64,000 bases of DNA from Stomorhina lunata (lineage: Eukaryota; Arthropoda; Insecta; Diptera; Rhiniidae). Shown piece by piece: positions 25,181 through 36,727 of the stretch; positions within the stretch are counted from its first letter, which is position 1; each line of letters starts with the position of its first letter. The stretch lies in NCBI GenBank assembly GCA_933228675.1, contig OW121740.1:186001-250000 (forward strand), in the 5' to 3' direction. The notes below the pieces were generated by a model. The model did not search any database, was not told the DNA's origin, and saw nothing but the letters and a program-made list of their open reading frames with translations. Both the position numbers and the translations under genes were made by a program.

Positions 25181-27267
25181 ATTATGAATTTATGTGACAA
25201 TACATTAAATTTGTACATTTATACATATAATACATCTACATATGTATGTACTATATTAATTGATATCTGACCATGACTTTTATTTTATTTATTTTTGTTT
25301 GTATTTTAAATTAATGTCTAGTTGCAGTACATACGTACATACATACATATCTGCACCAAAAATAACAAACGGCACAATCATCCGATATTGTAAAATTTTG
25401 TTGTTTCATTTAACAACATTTCATCGCAGAAAACATTTAAAACAACTTAAAAGGTTGCAAAAATAACAATTTTCTTCAACTGCATTTTATATTCAATTTA
25501 CTTTGTTTTGATGAACTAAATATTTTGTCTAAGGAAACGGATATTACAGTTTTATCTTTTGTTCTGGTTAATGTTTTAGTAAAAAGTTTAATTTTCTTAG
25601 AAAATGTACATTAGGGTGCACCTTATTATACGAAAGCGCGAAGTTGCACAGCATGTTTTTATGTTACGTAGAACATTAATAGGTGGAGTTACGATTCAAT
25701 TTCGCACTTTCGTAATATGAGATGCACCCTAATGTACATACATACATACTTAAAAATAAATCAATAAGTTTTTAAGTTAATGTCTTTATATATGTGTATA
25801 TGTTAAAATACATAAATAATTATTTTTTAATTAACTTTTACTTTTAATGTAAAAAGTATTAAAAATATTGTCAGATATTTGAAATTATTAAATACGAAAT
25901 TCATTCCACTTTCAAACTAAATTAAGTTCTGTGATATGGCTGTATATGGAAGCTATGATTTAGATATGTTCCAACAATACTGCTACCAGATATACAAACA
26001 TTTAACAAATGTTAAATTATTCCGTTCGGAATTGAAACTACATATTCCGTAGTTAAATTCCGATCGAAATGGTTTTAGGTTTTATACATGCATATTACAA
26101 AACTTAATTCCGGAAGTGGAATGGATTCCATTTTTTGATTCTATACAAAAAGTATTTAATTCTATCGATCAATTCCGAATGGAATTTGTAACATGCCTTA
26201 TAGATTTCGAAAAATTTTAAATGCTTTCAAACATTACAATCACGATTTGCAGTAACTCTGTGTCTGTTTTAACCAATAATATTGATTAATTGAAGAAATT
26301 TTTTTGAATAACCAAAAAAAACATCAATTCCACATTGAAAATATATATTCCGAAAAAATGGTTCGTTTTACTTTTTATATAGAAGCAAAATATTGAGTTC
26401 ATTCCACTTTCGAACGGAATAAAGTTCTGTGATATGGCTGCATATTTCGATTTAGTTATAAGCGCTTTTGTTATGTTCGGTTCATACCAAATGTGGACCG
26501 TTTCAGGAAATTCCACTTGACATGTTACAGCTGATTTTAATTCCTGCAATTTGTTCTTTATGATGCTAAACCTACTGTTCTGTAGGTTGTCAGTAACGTA
26601 TATGCAATTATTTTTATATATAAAGATATTAACTTTCTTATTACATATGTATTTGTATACTGTCAAAATAATAACATCACTAGCGCTGATTTTAAACTGT
26701 TAAGAAAATGTCTTCTCTTTCAGAAAACGTAAAACTTAATATTTAAAAGAAGTAAAAGTGTTATATTCGGTTATGATAAATCTTTAATACCCTTCACCGA
26801 TTTTGTTCTAAAAGTAAAGAACAGAATCGAATAAGTTTATGGTAAATTATATCTGATTTAGGTGAATCCTACAGAAATGGTTGATATTTTGATTTGCTGA
26901 TCTGTGTAAGGATACCGTAATTAACACAGCTTTTAAAGTGTGGATGTATTTTTACATCCTTTTTAGATCAATAAATATATCAGTATATCTTATTTTAAGA
27001 AAACTAGCTAAAGCTTATCTAAATTCCAAGTTTCGCTCTTAAAATTTGGGTTAGACATGTATTATGATATAATCAATTCTTTGAAAAAATTAAATATGAA
27101 GTAAAAATATGACATTAGCCCCTTTTGCACTAACTCATTATTACATTTGATTTTTCTTTCTGTGACATTGGCCCTCATAAAAGGAAATATTGAAAACAAA
27201 ACAACATTATTTAGCAACTGCTTATTATGTTACTACAAATATAATTGAATTCTGAGGATATACATAC
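25181..27267. other. Upstream region of 5-HT2A, no gene seen
   Basis: It probably contains the 5' UTR and promoter, but I cannot place a start site. It includes the MITE at 25611 and a pair of repeats at about 25895-25960 and 26395-26450 (ATTCCACTTTC...AAGTTCTGTGATATGGCTG). Another piece of the AGAATCGAATAAG-type dispersed repeat is near 26750. Confidence 0.55.
25611..25732. mobile_element. Small MITE with TTAGGGTGCA ends
   Basis: The left end is TTAGGGTGCACCTTATTATA and the right end, inverted, TTAGGGTGCATCTCATATTA, followed on both sides by CGAAAG(C/T)GCGAA. The total is about 122 bp, so it forms a hairpin. Flanking TGTACA is also symmetrical. Confidence 0.7.
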
Positions 27268-28320
27268 ATATCGTCACCTAAAATGGAAAAGGGCGTAACT
27301 ACACTTCTGGTTTTTGGTTTACAGGAGAAACCAATAACGTTATAAAAAACTTTTAAACTACAAGGAGCGTTAAATCAAAATTATGGAATTGGGTCAACAA
27401 GCCATTAGCAAAGAAAACTTTGTTTTAAAGCAATTGCGAAAAAACAAGAGGGCCTAACTTTAAACCTTTCAAGATGCATAAAGTTTTTGTCGGGTCTTAA
27501 AAATAGTAACAGTTTATTTTCGAAACATAATTTAAAGAAGCCGCTGTGGTATAGCAGGTTAGTCATCCGCCTAGCATACCAGAGGTCTCAAGTTCGATCC
27601 CCGGTCAGACCCACTTGAAAAAAATTAATTTTCAAAAAAGCGGCGGTTCACCTCATAACTCAGGTATCCACTGGTTATTTAGTATTACGCTATGTTCAAC
27701 TTCTCTAATGCATTTTCCCTTCGCAGCCGGAGTTCAAATTGGATATACTGAGATTTTTTTAAGAGTTATTACAGAAATTACGCCGTAATTTTTAAACGGT
27801 AAAAGAAACTTAAATGAAATTTTATTTACTCGTAGTTAGAACAGGAGGAGCTTTAGAGTTGATCTGTAGAAACAGGTCAATATACTGTCGGAAAATTAAC
27901 TTATAGCCTTTCAAAAATCTTAGTCTCGGATAATAATTCTGTATATGATAAACATCATAACTTATAAACTGAATGAAATATTAATTCCAAATTTTGAAAT
28001 TTGATTAACAATGCAGAAGCAAAGACATTCCTGAAAACCTTAATGACAAAAAACTAGTAAGTTTTAAGTAATTGCGAAAAATACAAAACTGTTTAACTAC
28101 AAGCTGAATATGTTCTTAAACCAAAAGAGCTCAACTACAATTAAAATTTAGAGCAACATTTAAAACCTTTGGTTATTAGTGCATAAAATCAGTGTTTTCA
28201 ACCGTACGCACAAAGTATTTTATAGCCAGGTGTATTTTGGGTTGCTGTGTCATAATAAACCAAAAAATTAATTGTAATTTTTGTGTTAGTTACGCCCTTT
28301 TGCATTTCAAGTGACGATAT
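27268..28320. mobile_element. 1.05-kb non-autonomous DNA element with GCAAAAGG-type ends
   Basis: The left terminus is ATATCGTCACCTAAAATGGA then AAAGGGCGTAACT; the right terminus inverted is ATATCGTCACTTGAAATGCA then AAAGGGCGTAACT. The interior has no long open frame. It repeats GGGTCAACAAGCCAT and GCAATTGCGAAAAA, which recur at 57850-58020, where only a fragment survives. Confidence 0.72.
27540..27613 (+). repeat. tRNA-Ala-like head of a SINE
   Basis: The sequence starts GCCGCTGTGGTATAGCAGG with an A-box-like TGGTATAGCAGG, an anticodon-loop-like CTAGCAT (AGC) and a B box AGTTCGATCC. The 5' and 3' ends do not pair as an acceptor stem, so it is not a working tRNA. A SINE derived from tRNA-Ala(AGC) is the best reading. 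The non-tRNA body probably continues to about 27760, but no clear A-tail or target duplication is seen. Confidence 0.55.
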
Positions 28321-29000
28321 ATATGTACATACATATGTATATTAGATGTACCATAACTAATAACATATGGTTGCTAAAAAAATTTAATTTTCAAAATACA
28401 AGTAAGTACGGGGAGTTTTCGAAAAGACCATACCGCAAATTAATGCATTGAAGTGCGGCATCTTTATATAATTGAGTCTTTGCCGATACCTTTTGTTACA
28501 TACTTATGCATACATTTGTATGTACAAATTATACAAAAGTGTTCAGACGACATAAATACATACATATGTATTTATGTATATGTATTTTGATTAAGAAAAT
28601 CTGACAGGTAATATGAAAAATATACGTGTAGATCTTTTGTTAAGAAGCTTTCACATCGAGAGTTGTGAAACAAAAAATTAAATCGTTTTGCGATTTGCCA
28701 CAAAAAAATGTTTCTGTAATTCAGAGAAAGAAGAATGGTCATCAATTAAGCTTTTATTAGAAATTTCCAATAAAACAGCTGTCAAAAAAATAACCAAACA
28801 AAAAGCAATAAACATCTCCAGTAGAAAATAGAAAATAGTTTTAATCATGGTACAACTACATGGTTTTAATCATAGATTGTCCATAGAAGGGAAATAATTC
28901 ACGTTGTCAAAATAACTTAAATTTATCATTGTGTTTGAAAACATAGTATGTTAACAGCTGTTAAATTAAAATTTAATGTAATGATTGAATTTAGTTAATT
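28321..29000. other. Intergenic, no gene seen
   Basis: AT-rich sequence with TACATATGTA-type short repeats and no supported coding region. Confidence 0.5.
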
Positions 29001-29039
29001 CAGACATATTGGTACCGTGTTAATTCAACATAGCAAAAA

Positions 29040-29500
29040 GCTCACCTCACCTGTCCCGATTGACCAAGTTCTTTATAGTGATGTGTACCGGCAGCATCTT
29101 GAAATTTATAACGACTTTTTTTTCGAAAATTTTATTCCAATTGGTAAAAGGAAGTTAATTCCATTGAGTTTCGTAGACATTAATTGGAGTATTATCGTCC
29201 ATAAAGTTGTATAAAACTTCCTTAACTTCACTGAATTTTGGTTCAGATATTGGGTTTATACATTTTTGCATGTAAAAGTATTTGTATTGCTCCAAAATAT
29301 TTAAATTATGTGGTAAACGAAATACCATTTCATTTAATAATTTTTTTAAAATATTTAAACAATTAATTTGTAAATGTACCTTACTCGTATCTTGACTTGA
29401 CAGCTTACAGTTCGGTAGTTTTTCCTCTAATTTTGACCCATAATAGGATGTAATTTTTATATCAAGAAACAAATCCTCATATTATCCATTATTACAAAAT
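29040..29500 (-). pseudogene. hAT transposase fragment
   Basis: The minus-strand frame reads LPNCKLSSQDTSKVHLQINC, MVFRLPHNLNILEQYKYFYM, QKCINPISEPKFSEVKEVLY, and then, after a shift, YKFQDAAGTHHYKELGQ. This is the region just before the hAT dimerisation motif. The last segment is nearly the same as that in the element at 51993-52829, so both derive from one family. Confidence 0.65.
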
Positions 29501-29576
29501 ATTTTCCTTTAGTCTACTTTTACATTAGTCAGGTTTAGCTTATCAAGTCTTGAATTTGTATGAGAAAAAAATGCCG

Positions 29577-29966
29577 GAATTAAAATTATATTCATAAGCT
29601 AGAGTTTCCCCAAAAAATCCCCAATAAATTTGAGTGAATCCCAACAAAATCCCCAAGTCCCAAACCAAATTTGTTCGCCTTTTTTAAGATTGAATATCCC
29701 CAACTTTGGAGCCAAATCTGGCAGTTCCGGTCTGTCTGCCTGTCTAGCTGTCTATGTAAAGCTTGTAATCAAATTATATGACCGAATTTAAATTATATTC
29801 ATAAGTTAGAGTTTCCCAAAAAAATCCCCAATAAATTTGAGTGAATCCCAACAAAATCCCCAAGTCCCAAACAATCCCCAACTTTGGAGCCAAATCTGGC
29901 AGTTCCGGTCTGTCTGCCTGTCTAGCTGTCTATGTAAAGCTTGTAATCAAATTATATGACCGAATT
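29577..29966. repeat. Tandem duplication, 207-bp offset
   Basis: 29577-29783 is repeated at 29784-29966, the second copy lacking about 30 internal bases. Each copy resembles the terminal region of the hAT element ending at 52829 (ATCCCAACAAAATCCCCAAG, ATCTGGCAG) plus a GTCTGTCTGCCTGTCTAGCT tract. Confidence 0.85.
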
Positions 29967-30117
29967 TTGATGTATTGTAGCAAATTTTCCGACTATTACA
30001 CTTTTACGACTAAAAAACTTCTATTGTAAGAATCTTAATATTAATTTTCATTCAATTCATTTCAAATTAATAATAAAAAAAGAAAATAAAAATATTCAGC
30101 CCAACCACAGAACATTT

Positions 30118-31922
30118 AAAGTCGATTTTAAACCGAAAAAGTCGACTTGTTTTTAAAAATCGTACCATAAAACAAATTTTAAATTAAATTTTAAAGTTTC
30201 ATATTAAATATTTAAATGAGCTTTTTTCTTTGTGATGTTTTAAATTTTGTGATCTTTTGGAATAAAATGTTTAGTCGAAAATGATTTTTTTACAATTTTC
30301 AGTCATTAGATACATTCTAAAGTTAACTTCGTTAACACAGATTGAGGTTATTTTTCAATTTCTATTTTATATAAATATAACAAAAAAATATATATTGACG
30401 TTTAAACAATTTTTTAATAATATTACGAAAAAATTACAAATTTTGAGATATGCTGTTTTGTCTAAAATACACAAAATTTTCTAAATAATTTGTTTTTTTT
30501 GGAATTTTTTGAAAGCTTTTGAAATATTTGAATGTATTTGTTTAAAAATATTTTTAACCCACCCAGTAAAAAATAGGATCATCCAAAGAGTACTCTTGGA
30601 GCGCTCCTTTGCGATTAACGGATTACTCTATAAAACTCCGAAACTCATAGGATTTTTAACACAGTATGTCCGCAGACACGAGTACTCCTTTTAAGCTCCT
30701 TATGGAGTACTCCCTTTAGTCTTGAAAACGACGACAGAGGGAGTAATCGTTTTTGTCTCCTAAAGGAGCATAAAGGGAGTAAACATTCATATAAAATACA
30801 AATTTGGTTATTTTTACAAAAATAAGAAAACATTGATTTTTATTTATATTGGAAACGTGTCTTTAAGTGCTTCTGCAAGAAAATTAAAGAAAAGACAACG
30901 CGTAATATATTATTTAAAAAATGCAATTAAAAATTCACCAATTACCGAAAAAAAAAACGTAAAAAAATGTGTATTTGTTTATTTTTTGATCCATTCCAAT
31001 TTAATTTGAGCAAAATATTTTTTGATATGTCAAAGAAAAAAACTAACTGATGCATCCCTTGTTGATCCATTTGGAGTATTAAGCGAGGCATAAACAACAA
31101 AACAAAATAAAAAGTTTCGATAGCTCGCTTATTACTCCAAATGGATGAATAAGTCATTACTCCTTTGTTGCTTGATTATGGATTAATCCATATATTTTTT
31201 ACTGGGCAGTAAAAAATATATGGATTAATCCATAATCAAGCAACAAAGGAGTAATGACTTATTCATCCATTTGGAGTAATAAGCGAGCTATCGAAACTTT
31301 TTATTTTGTTTTGTTGTTTATGCCTCGCTTAATACTCCAAATGGATCAACAAGGGATGCATCAGTTAGTTTTTTTCTTTGACATATCAAAAAATATTTTG
31401 CTCAAATTAAATTGGAATGGATCAAAAAATAAACAAATACACATTTTTTTACGTTTTTTTTTTCGGTAATTGGTGAATTTTTAATTGCATTTTTTAAATA
31501 ATATATTACGCGTTGTCTTTTCTTTAATTTTCTTGCAGAAGCACTTAAAGACACGTTTCCAATATAAATAAAAATCAATGTTTTCTTATTTTTGTAAAAA
31601 TAACCAAATTTGTATTTTATATGAATGTTTACTCCCTTTATGCTCCTTTAGGAGACAAAAACGATTACTCCCTCTGTCGTCGTTTTCAAGACTAAAGGGA
31701 GTACTCCATAAGGAGCTTAAAAGGAGTACTCGTGTCTGCGGACATACTGTGTTAAAAATCCTATGAGTTTCGGAGTTTTATAGAGTAATCCGTTAATCGC
31801 AAAGGAGCGCTCCAAGAGTACTCTTTGGATGATCCTATTTTTTACTGGGAAAGTCTTATTTTAAAAATTTCTTATGGTACGAAAAATTAAATAAAGTCGA
31901 TTTTACATAAAATCGACTTTAA
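30118..31922. mobile_element. Outer inverted-repeat element interrupted by a palindrome
   Basis: The left end is AAAGTCGATTTTAAACCGAA then AAGTCGACTT and ATCGTACCATAA. The right end inverted is AAAGTCGATTTTATGTAAAA then TCGACTT and TTCGTACCATAA. The ends face each other across the palindrome at 30562-31849. Without it the element would be about 520 bp, with no coding capacity. Confidence 0.65.
30562..31849. repeat. 1288-bp palindrome with equal 643-bp arms
   Basis: The left arm 30562-31204 and right arm 31207-31849 are reverse complements with a 2-base centre (ACTG-GG-CAGT) and no indels. I found no mismatch wherever I compared them. Each arm is itself bounded by CCCAGTAAAAAATA-type ends, so it looks like two head-to-head copies of one MITE. 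The mirrored open frames on the two strands are repeat shadows, not genes. Imperfect GGAGTACTCC-like motifs recur inside. Confidence 0.92.
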
Positions 31923-31924
31923 AA

Positions 31925-34900
31925 TTTTAGTCTCTGACTGTATATTAAAAAATTAAGAAAATATTAAACTTCTTCAACAAGAAATTACTAAATCACTAAA
32001 ATGGAGGGATGTCTTCCTAAATGCAAGATTTCACACATGTTTCCAAGTTAAAAATAAAATAATTCCATATGTTTAACATTGACTACGTCCATTTTTAATT
32101 TTGCAACTTCGATTTTTTTGTTTTCTATCCCGTGTATTATAATATAATGCACGGGATAGAAATATAAAGGTGAACATTGACTAAAATTAACAGCTTATTT
32201 ACTATGTAGTATTTATGTTATACAAAATATGTTTTTTTTTTAATAGCGGATAAAATTTGACTGATAAGTTGTTCATTCGTAATTACGGTTAAATCCGTTT
32301 TTTTATTGTAAAATTTTATTTATGTATCTGGGAGAGCCCTTTACAATAACTTTCCGAATAGTACCTATACTAAAATCAAACAAAATTTATTTTTTAGTGA
32401 TGACCGGAACAATTCTTTTCGTGAGCGGTACTAATTCCCGTACAATCTTTAATAACTGTTATTATATGCATACATACATATGTACGTATTTATGTTACAC
32501 ACATCCTCTAAGAGGCCTTTTACTTTATTTTACATATTATATTTTATACTAAATTTAAGTTTTTTTGTATTTAAGGCAATTATTTTTACTTCATTTAAAC
32601 ATTTTTTGTATATTATTATACAATAACATTATTTTGTAATTCTACTTTTTTTTTGTTAAATAAGCATTTAAACCGTGTTCTTTCAATGTCGAGAAGTTAC
32701 TGATTATTATAAAAAAAAAACAATAGTTCCGGAAGAATGTTGCTTTGTTCTCTCGATATGACTACGATTACAGATTTTATAAATTTTCTAATGTGTAACC
32801 AAAGGACAAAACAACGAAATATTCTCTTTATGTCTGTGCAAGTGGGAGTTATTTAAGAGAGAGCATAACGGTTAATAGCAATGAAACACATAAATACTCA
32901 AAAAGCAGGGATTCTTTATTATTGTGCCCTTCGTCAATTTTGAAAGTAATTTCTGGTATACTATTTATTAAAATTGCCAGTATGCTGCCAAACGAAATTG
33001 AATTTGAATTTCATATTAAAGGAAATGGTTTATTAAGGATAGCAAACATTTTTGCCAAATGACCTTACATATAATATAGCTTTTAACATCATTTTTAACA
33101 TTGTTAAACAAAAATTTAAATTTCAGGAAAATTTATTTTAACTGTATTTTTAAGATTTTCACACACATAAAAATAAATTGTTAAAATTTATTAAAATTGA
33201 GAGCTGCACGCAGTTTGTAAGCATTTTTATTTTCAACATGCAATTAACAAGAAGAAATACGTAGCAATTTTTTATTTTTCAAATAAATGGTTAAAATTGC
33301 AAAAAGACCAAACTAAAAATATTTGTAGAAATAAAAACACAAAATAGTTCAAAGTATTTTGAACAGCTGTTTTCTTGAACGTAAATTGAAACACTTTCCT
33401 GAAAGAAATATTGAATGCAAGTTCGTTTCAATTTTTAAAAGTATGAGTATATTGGTAAAAAAAAGTGTGAATGTATTAAAAATTGAAAGGCAAAACTTGA
33501 TCGTGTGACCCCCAAGTAACTGAATTTATTGGCCTGTTATTTCGTCTCTAAGGCAGCATGCTGAATACATCGTAAATTGGTTTCGTCCTCCGCCTCTGCT
33601 ATTGAGCTTTTGTTCCCTTGATAGTCGCATATTACTATTTACTTTGGTCTCATGAGCCCGTAAAATAGGATGACATTTTCTTTTTCCAATGCGATTCTTT
33701 TCCAATGCGTCGTAAATTGGTTTTATCCTTTTCCGCAGCTATAGCGTGTTCGTGTTTCGAACTGCCAATGCATGATTTATTGTTCACATATACTGGTTTT
33801 CCTTCCTGCACCTATCTTACCACATTTAAAGTTTAAAACTATACCATCATAGAAAAATACGCGAAAATAAGTATTTTAGTAACATGGGGGAAAAACTCCC
33901 CTATTTCCGATTCTTTCCATTGTTGTTCTTTCATTGACAAAAAACATTTACTTGCAGTAAGTTAAGAGTTATCAACCGTTTCAGTTTATCACATTCAATT
34001 ATAAGTATTAAATACAGTCATATTTGAACGTCTATTTAGACCTCTCCCCGGACCAAGTTTAAAAATTGAACATAGACTATTGGAACTTGTAAGAATAAAT
34101 TTACATACACTTCAAATTTCACCAAAATTGGTTTACCGAGTTATAGGTTCAATGATAAATATTTAATTTTCCACTTTCCGGTACAGATTTCGAAACTAAA
34201 CATATCTCTTGATCACCTTAAGGAAGGTACTATCTACATTGAAAATTTGATCAACATTTTGAATCAAGCCGTTTAAGAATTCAAATTGAAACAAACAAAC
34301 TTTCAAACACACATACATATAACACATATAGTATAGATTGAACTAATACTAAAGCACACATTTTAAGTATACAATTATACAACTATTAAATTATCGTAGA
34401 ATAATACTATACGACTGCTTGATTTATTTATCCGAATACAATACTCAATTTTTTAAAATTTATAAAATTTTTAAAATTCTTTTACAAGCTTTCTGTAACC
34501 CTGCAGCCACACGATTAAGTTTTCCTTTTAAGATTTTCATACACACTGCTTGTTAAAATTGATTAAAATTGACAGCTGTTTTATTTTCAAGATGCAATCT
34601 CCCAACTTCGGCAAATTATTTGTAAATATAAAAACAAAAATGTAATCAGCTGTTTTCTAAAACCTAAATTAAAACACTTTCTTGAAAGAAAAATTGAAAG
34701 CAAGTTCGTTTTAATTTTTAAAAGTATGAGTGTATTGGTAAAAAGTGTGCATGTGTTAAAAATTGAAAGGCAAAACTTGATCGTGTAACGCCCAAGTAAT
34801 TCCAAAGAACAAAAACATGTATTTTTTATGAATTTTGTACTTGTTTTTATTTGTATGTACATTACGTTGCCTTTTGTACCACAGTGTGTACCATGCCTTA

Positions 34901-35279
34901 ATCTAAATCAACTCTTATTTCAAATTTATATGCTTATGAATTTTGACATTTCGGTTTTGACGTTTGAAGTAAATAAAAAAATAAACACACAAATTTTAAT
35001 ACTGATTAAGATAATTGTTTATTTTTAATTTTGTTAAAAACTATACAAATATGTATTTGGTATATAAAACTATAAAAAAAATATTTTTAATTTCTAAATA
35101 AAAAACTATAGGAATTGCAAGGGCTCTTTCAGATTTACGAGCAACCAACAAGATAGATACATATCGTTATTATAACTAAACCCAGACGAACCAGTTGTTC
35201 ATTCAGTTTTGGTCTTAAAAAAAATAGATTACTCTGTAATTCTTGGCTCTTGGTTATAAAAAGATTCAGGGTTCACAAA
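31925..35279. other. Intergenic region with a dispersed repeat pair
   Basis: There is no supported gene. About 33140-33525 and 34520-34800 are diverged direct copies (both contain AGTTCGTTT(C/T)AATTTTTAAAAG and GGCAAAACTTGATCGTGT). The sequence just upstream of the ZAD-ZNF start (35150-35279) is its likely promoter and 5' UTR; an initiator-like TCAGTTTT is seen near 35203. Confidence 0.55.
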
Positions 35280-35393
35280 ATGTTTGAAAATTTATGTCGA
35301 ATATGTGCTAAAAAGGTAAATGATAAAGATGCTACTAATCTATTCGCAAATAAAATCTTTTTGGTACAACTTAAAGACCTTACAGGAGTAAGG
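35280..35393 (+). CDS. ZAD-ZNF exon 1: first half of the ZAD
   Basis: The exon encodes MFENLCRICAKKVNDKDATN to LTGVR and then splices at GTATGT. The alternative donor GTAAGG six bases upstream is also phase 0 and would drop two residues. Confidence 0.82.
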
Positions 35394-36727
35394 GTATGTT
35401 ATTTTTACAAATTTTACAAACCAAAGAAACATATTAATGTTCATTTTGTTTACGATAGCTTAAGAATCATTTTGGTCTCCCAAAACTTATGTGTCGCGAA
35501 TGTAAAGAAGACCTCTTCAGAGCCTACAAATTTCGAGATGATTTTCTAAAAGTCCAGGCATCTTTTAAAATAAATAACAAAAAAGCAAATAAAAATAATG
35601 CTTCTAGTAGTTTAATAGAAGCAACTGAATTTGTTCAGTTATTTGTTGTTAAAGAGGAGTCGTATAATAGTGACATCCACAATGGAGTCAACGGGGAAGA
35701 TGAAGAAAAAGAGATCAACATAGACGAACCACAAGAATTCGTAAAAAAGGAGACAAATCACATTTTCGATGACAATGAGGTTAATGCTTTAGAACTAAAA
35801 CCTAATGAAGAAAATACTTTACAAGAAGCAAAAATTTCATTAGAATCTAATTGCGATACCATCGTTGACAATTTTGATATGATTAAAAGTGTAAGCGATG
35901 ACGATGGGGAAATGAGCATCAGATATCCCAATGAAAAACGTCGATCAGAGACAAAAGTAATTGGAACAGCAAAAAAATATAATCGTAAATGCAAGAAGGT
36001 AGCTATAAATGGAGAACAGGATTTTGATATAGAAAAGCCAAAATCTGTGAAAATGCGTAAAACTACTGAAGAACATCCTAATATTTTTATTTGCGACCAA
36101 TGTGGAAATCACTTTACTTGTCGACATCATTTTAAATTACATTTAAGACGACATACAGGAGACAAACGGTGTGCCTGCGAGTAAGAAATATGTTTCCCAT
36201 AAATTATGTTATAGGCAATAATAAAATTTTTGATTGCTTAGACTTTGTCCGGACAAATTTTTTACAAGTTCAGAGCTGAAAAGACATATGAGGAAACATA
36301 CTGGTGAAAGGCCATTCGCTTGTAAATATTGCGACCGAAGATTTACGGACTACAGCACCCGAATAAAACATGAAAGAACACATACAAATGAAAGGCCTTT
36401 TATATGTACCCAGTGCGGTAAATCCTTTACAACATCTTATATTCTTAAAAATCACATGTTAACTCATACAGGCGAACGCCATTTCAAGTAAGTTTTAAAA
36501 ATTTCATTAGATAAAAGAAAAAAACATAATGTATTTATTATACGTTTCCTAGGTGTGATCTTTGTAATAGGTCCTTCACCCGAAGAACACATTTAGTAGT
36601 TCATTTTCGGTCTATAATGCATAAACAAGCTGTTGAAAAAGATAAACGACCCATTTCACAAGAAGAATTGTCCCAACCCCATCGCTTAATACCTCAATCA
36701 AAACATATTTCTACATTTCTTGTTTAA
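35280..36727 (+). CDS. ZAD-type C2H2 zinc-finger transcription factor, four exons
   Basis: This is a nuclear DNA-binding protein of the insect ZAD-ZNF class, in which the N-terminal ZAD mediates dimerisation. Exons 35280-35393, 35459-36180, 36242-36487 and 36553-36727 give 418 residues. The ZAD has Cys6/Cys9 (LCRIC) and Cys50/Cys53 (MCREC), brought together by the first splice. A long acidic linker follows, and then five C2H2 fingers from about residue 250. Fingers 1-4 are joined by TGEKP-like linkers (HTGDKR, HTGERPF, HTNERPF, HTGERHF). Introns fall inside finger 2 (CE|LC) and just before finger 5. A second in-frame ATG at 35250 would add ten residues; 35280 fits the usual ZAD start better. 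The first donor could be 35394 or six bases earlier. An AATAAA lies at 37052. The member of this large family cannot be named from sequence alone. Confidence 0.9.
35459..36180 (+). CDS. ZAD-ZNF exon 2: second ZAD Cys pair, acidic linker, finger 1
   Basis: The acceptor TACGATAG ends at 35458. The exon encodes LKNHFGLPKLMCREC, then a Lys/Glu/Asp-rich linker with KR-rich patches near its end, then finger 1 (ICDQCGNHFTCRHHF to HLRRH). The donor GTAAGA starts at 36181. Confidence 0.9.
36242..36487 (+). CDS. ZAD-ZNF exon 3: fingers 2-4
   Basis: The acceptor GCTTAG ends at 36241. The split codon restores CELC of finger 2, and fingers 3 (CKYCDRRFTDYSTRIKHERT) and 4 (CTQCGKSFTTSYILKNHMLT) follow. The donor GTAAGT starts at 36488. 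Confidence 0.9.
36553..36727 (+). CDS. ZAD-ZNF exon 4: finger 5 and C-tail
   Basis: The acceptor TTTCCTAG ends at 36552. The exon encodes CDLCNRSFTRRTHLVVHF with a long His spacing, then a basic/polar tail ending STFLV and TAA. It holds no long open frame of its own; it was placed by frame and finger completion. Confidence 0.87.

Noticed and set aside
26286..26666. 126-residue minus-strand open frame
   Set aside because: It is AT-rich with no domain, and overlaps a dispersed repeat shared with 25895-25960.
27540..27613. A functional tRNA-Ala gene
   Set aside because: The A and B boxes are present but the 5' GCCGCTG and the 3' sequence do not form an acceptor stem, so a SINE head is more likely.
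30645..31766. Four mirrored 62-71-residue open frames
   Set aside because: They are the same two frames seen on opposite arms of the palindrome, with no recognisable domain. They are a product of the repeat, not genes.
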